Below, piece by piece: positions 6,514-7,180 of a DNA stretch of 7,180 nucleotides. The notes under the pieces were generated by a model that was not told where the DNA came from, ran no database searches, and was given only the letters and a program-made list of their open reading frames with translations. Source of the DNA: Cytophagaceae bacterium. GTDB taxonomy: Bacteria; Bacteroidota; Bacteroidia; Cytophagales; Spirosomataceae. The DNA lies in the NCBI GenBank assembly GCA_947459055.1, contig CANHCG010000084.1, forward strand, positions 1 through 7,180, read 5' to 3'. Position 1 is the first letter of the stretch. Every line of letters starts with the position of its first letter. The position numbers and the translations under genes are program-made.

Positions 6514-7180
6514 ATGGCAGATATCATTATTGCCTTAGATGGCTTTTCTTCTTGCGGTAAAAGTAGCACTGCTAAACGTGTAGCTGCGGCTTTGCAGTAT
6601 GCCTTTGTGGATACCGGAGCCATGTATCGGGCGGTGGCCTTGTATTTTCATCGACATCAAATATCCATTACAGATCCAAAGGCCATCGAGCAGGCCTTGA
6701 CAGAAATTGAAATTTCTTTTGTGTTCAATCCGGAGAGACAGGCATCAGATACTTATTTGAATGGGGAAAATATTGAGGCGGAAATACGAAAAATGTACAT
6801 TTCAGATTTGGTGAGTCAGGTAAGTGCGGTTCCGGTTGTTCGGCATGCGATGGTAGCGCTTCAACAAAAAATGGGGGAGAAAAAAGCCCTCGTGATGGAT
6901 GGTCGGGATATCGGTACGGTTGTTTTTCCAAATGCCGAATTGAAAATTTTTATGACTGCCGAACCGGAGATTCGGGCCCAGCGTAGAAAATTAGAATTAT
7001 TAAATAAAGGCGAAGATTTACCTCTTGAAGATATCAAAGAAAATTTGCGCATGCGTGATGAGATTGATATGAATCGGAGTGAAGGGCCATTAAAGCGGGC
7101 TGAAGACGCGGTCGATTTAGACACCTCTTTCCGAAGTATGGATGAACAAGTGGAATTTGTGTTAGCTCATGTCCGCCGAA
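6514..7180 (+). CDS. cmk: Cytidylate kinase (CMP/dCMP kinase), 3' end cut by the window edge
   Basis: Cmk phosphorylates CMP and dCMP with ATP, giving CDP and dCDP for nucleic acid and lipid precursor pools in the cytoplasm. About 222 residues are visible; E. coli Cmk has 227, so only a few are probably missing. The P-loop is GFSSCGKSS (10-18, Lys16), the form seen in Bacteroidota rather than GPAGSGKST. Also present are DTGAMYR (33-39), Arg110, the DGRDIG motif (129-134, with Arg131 and Asp132) and the lid and nucleotide-binding residues Arg181, Asp185 and Arg188 in RMRDEIDMNRSEGPLKRA. These positions match the E. coli numbering. The CMP-binding insert (about 60-100) is present. The ATG at 6514, three bases after the hydrolase stop, gives the canonical N-terminus. 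It is the last visible gene of the operon. Confidence 0.97.
   Translation, partial: MADIIIALDGFSSCGKSSTAKRVAAALQYAFVDTGAMYRAVALYFHRHQISITDPKAIEQALTEIEISFVFNPERQASDTYLNGENIEAEIRKMYISDLVSQVSAVPVVRHAMVALQQKMGEKKALVMDGRDIGTVVFPNAELKIFMTAEPEIRAQRRKLELLNKGEDLPLEDIKENLRMRDEIDMNRSEGPLKRAEDAVDLDTSFRSMDEQVEFVLAHVRR

Noticed and set aside
6725..7124. Two minus-strand frames opposite cmk
   Set aside because: They are antisense to cmk, with low-complexity Ser/Phe-rich products and no promoter or family signature.
1..7180. Search for a mobile element, CRISPR array, phage, toxin-antitoxin or defence system
   Set aside because: No transposase, integrase, direct repeat array, inverted-repeat pair or characteristic motif was seen; the genes are core or housekeeping and densely packed.

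Overview
The window looks like ordinary chromosomal DNA from a member of the Bacteroidota. A Cytophagales-type bacterium is the best guess, but the genus cannot be read from the sequence. The reasons are: the tig, clpP, clpX, cmk gene set; Bacteroidota-style promoter boxes (TAnnTTTG with an upstream TTTG/TTTA); no visible Shine-Dalgarno sequences; a ClpP with a long N-terminal extension; a trigger factor with a degenerate PPIase domain; and a Cmk P-loop of the GFSSCGKS type.

Layout. Bases 1-1576 (minus strand) hold a two-gene unit: a 36-residue single-pass membrane protein at 1466-1576, then, one base later, a sodium:solute symporter family transporter that runs off the left edge of the window (488 residues visible). 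Bases 1577-1684 are a short divergent intergenic region. It carries a strong promoter for a tRNA-Leu(UAG) gene on the plus strand (1685-1769) and a weaker promoter for the transporter unit on the minus strand. A hairpin terminator follows the tRNA. Trigger factor (tig, 1837-3177) comes next and ends at a second clear terminator (about 3204-3227). From a promoter near 3255-3286 a tightly packed operon begins: clpP (3307-4014), clpX (4018-5265), a small lipoprotein with a hydrophobic C-terminus (5270-5797), an alpha/beta hydrolase (5800-6510) and cmk, encoding cytidylate kinase (6514 to beyond the right edge).

How the genes work together. Trigger factor receives nascent chains at the ribosome. 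ClpX unfolds proteins and feeds them into the ClpP chamber, so tig-clpP-clpX is a protein-quality block. The lipoprotein and the hydrolase have no known role here, and their placement between clpX and cmk, with gaps of 2-4 bases, suggests co-expression rather than a proven shared pathway. Cmk supplies CDP and dCDP for nucleotide synthesis. The transporter unit is separate and divergently transcribed.

No mobile element, CRISPR array, phage gene or defence system is visible. The most interesting points are the unannotated micro-protein coupled to the symporter, the large periplasmic insert in that symporter, and the lipoprotein with a predicted C-terminal membrane hairpin.
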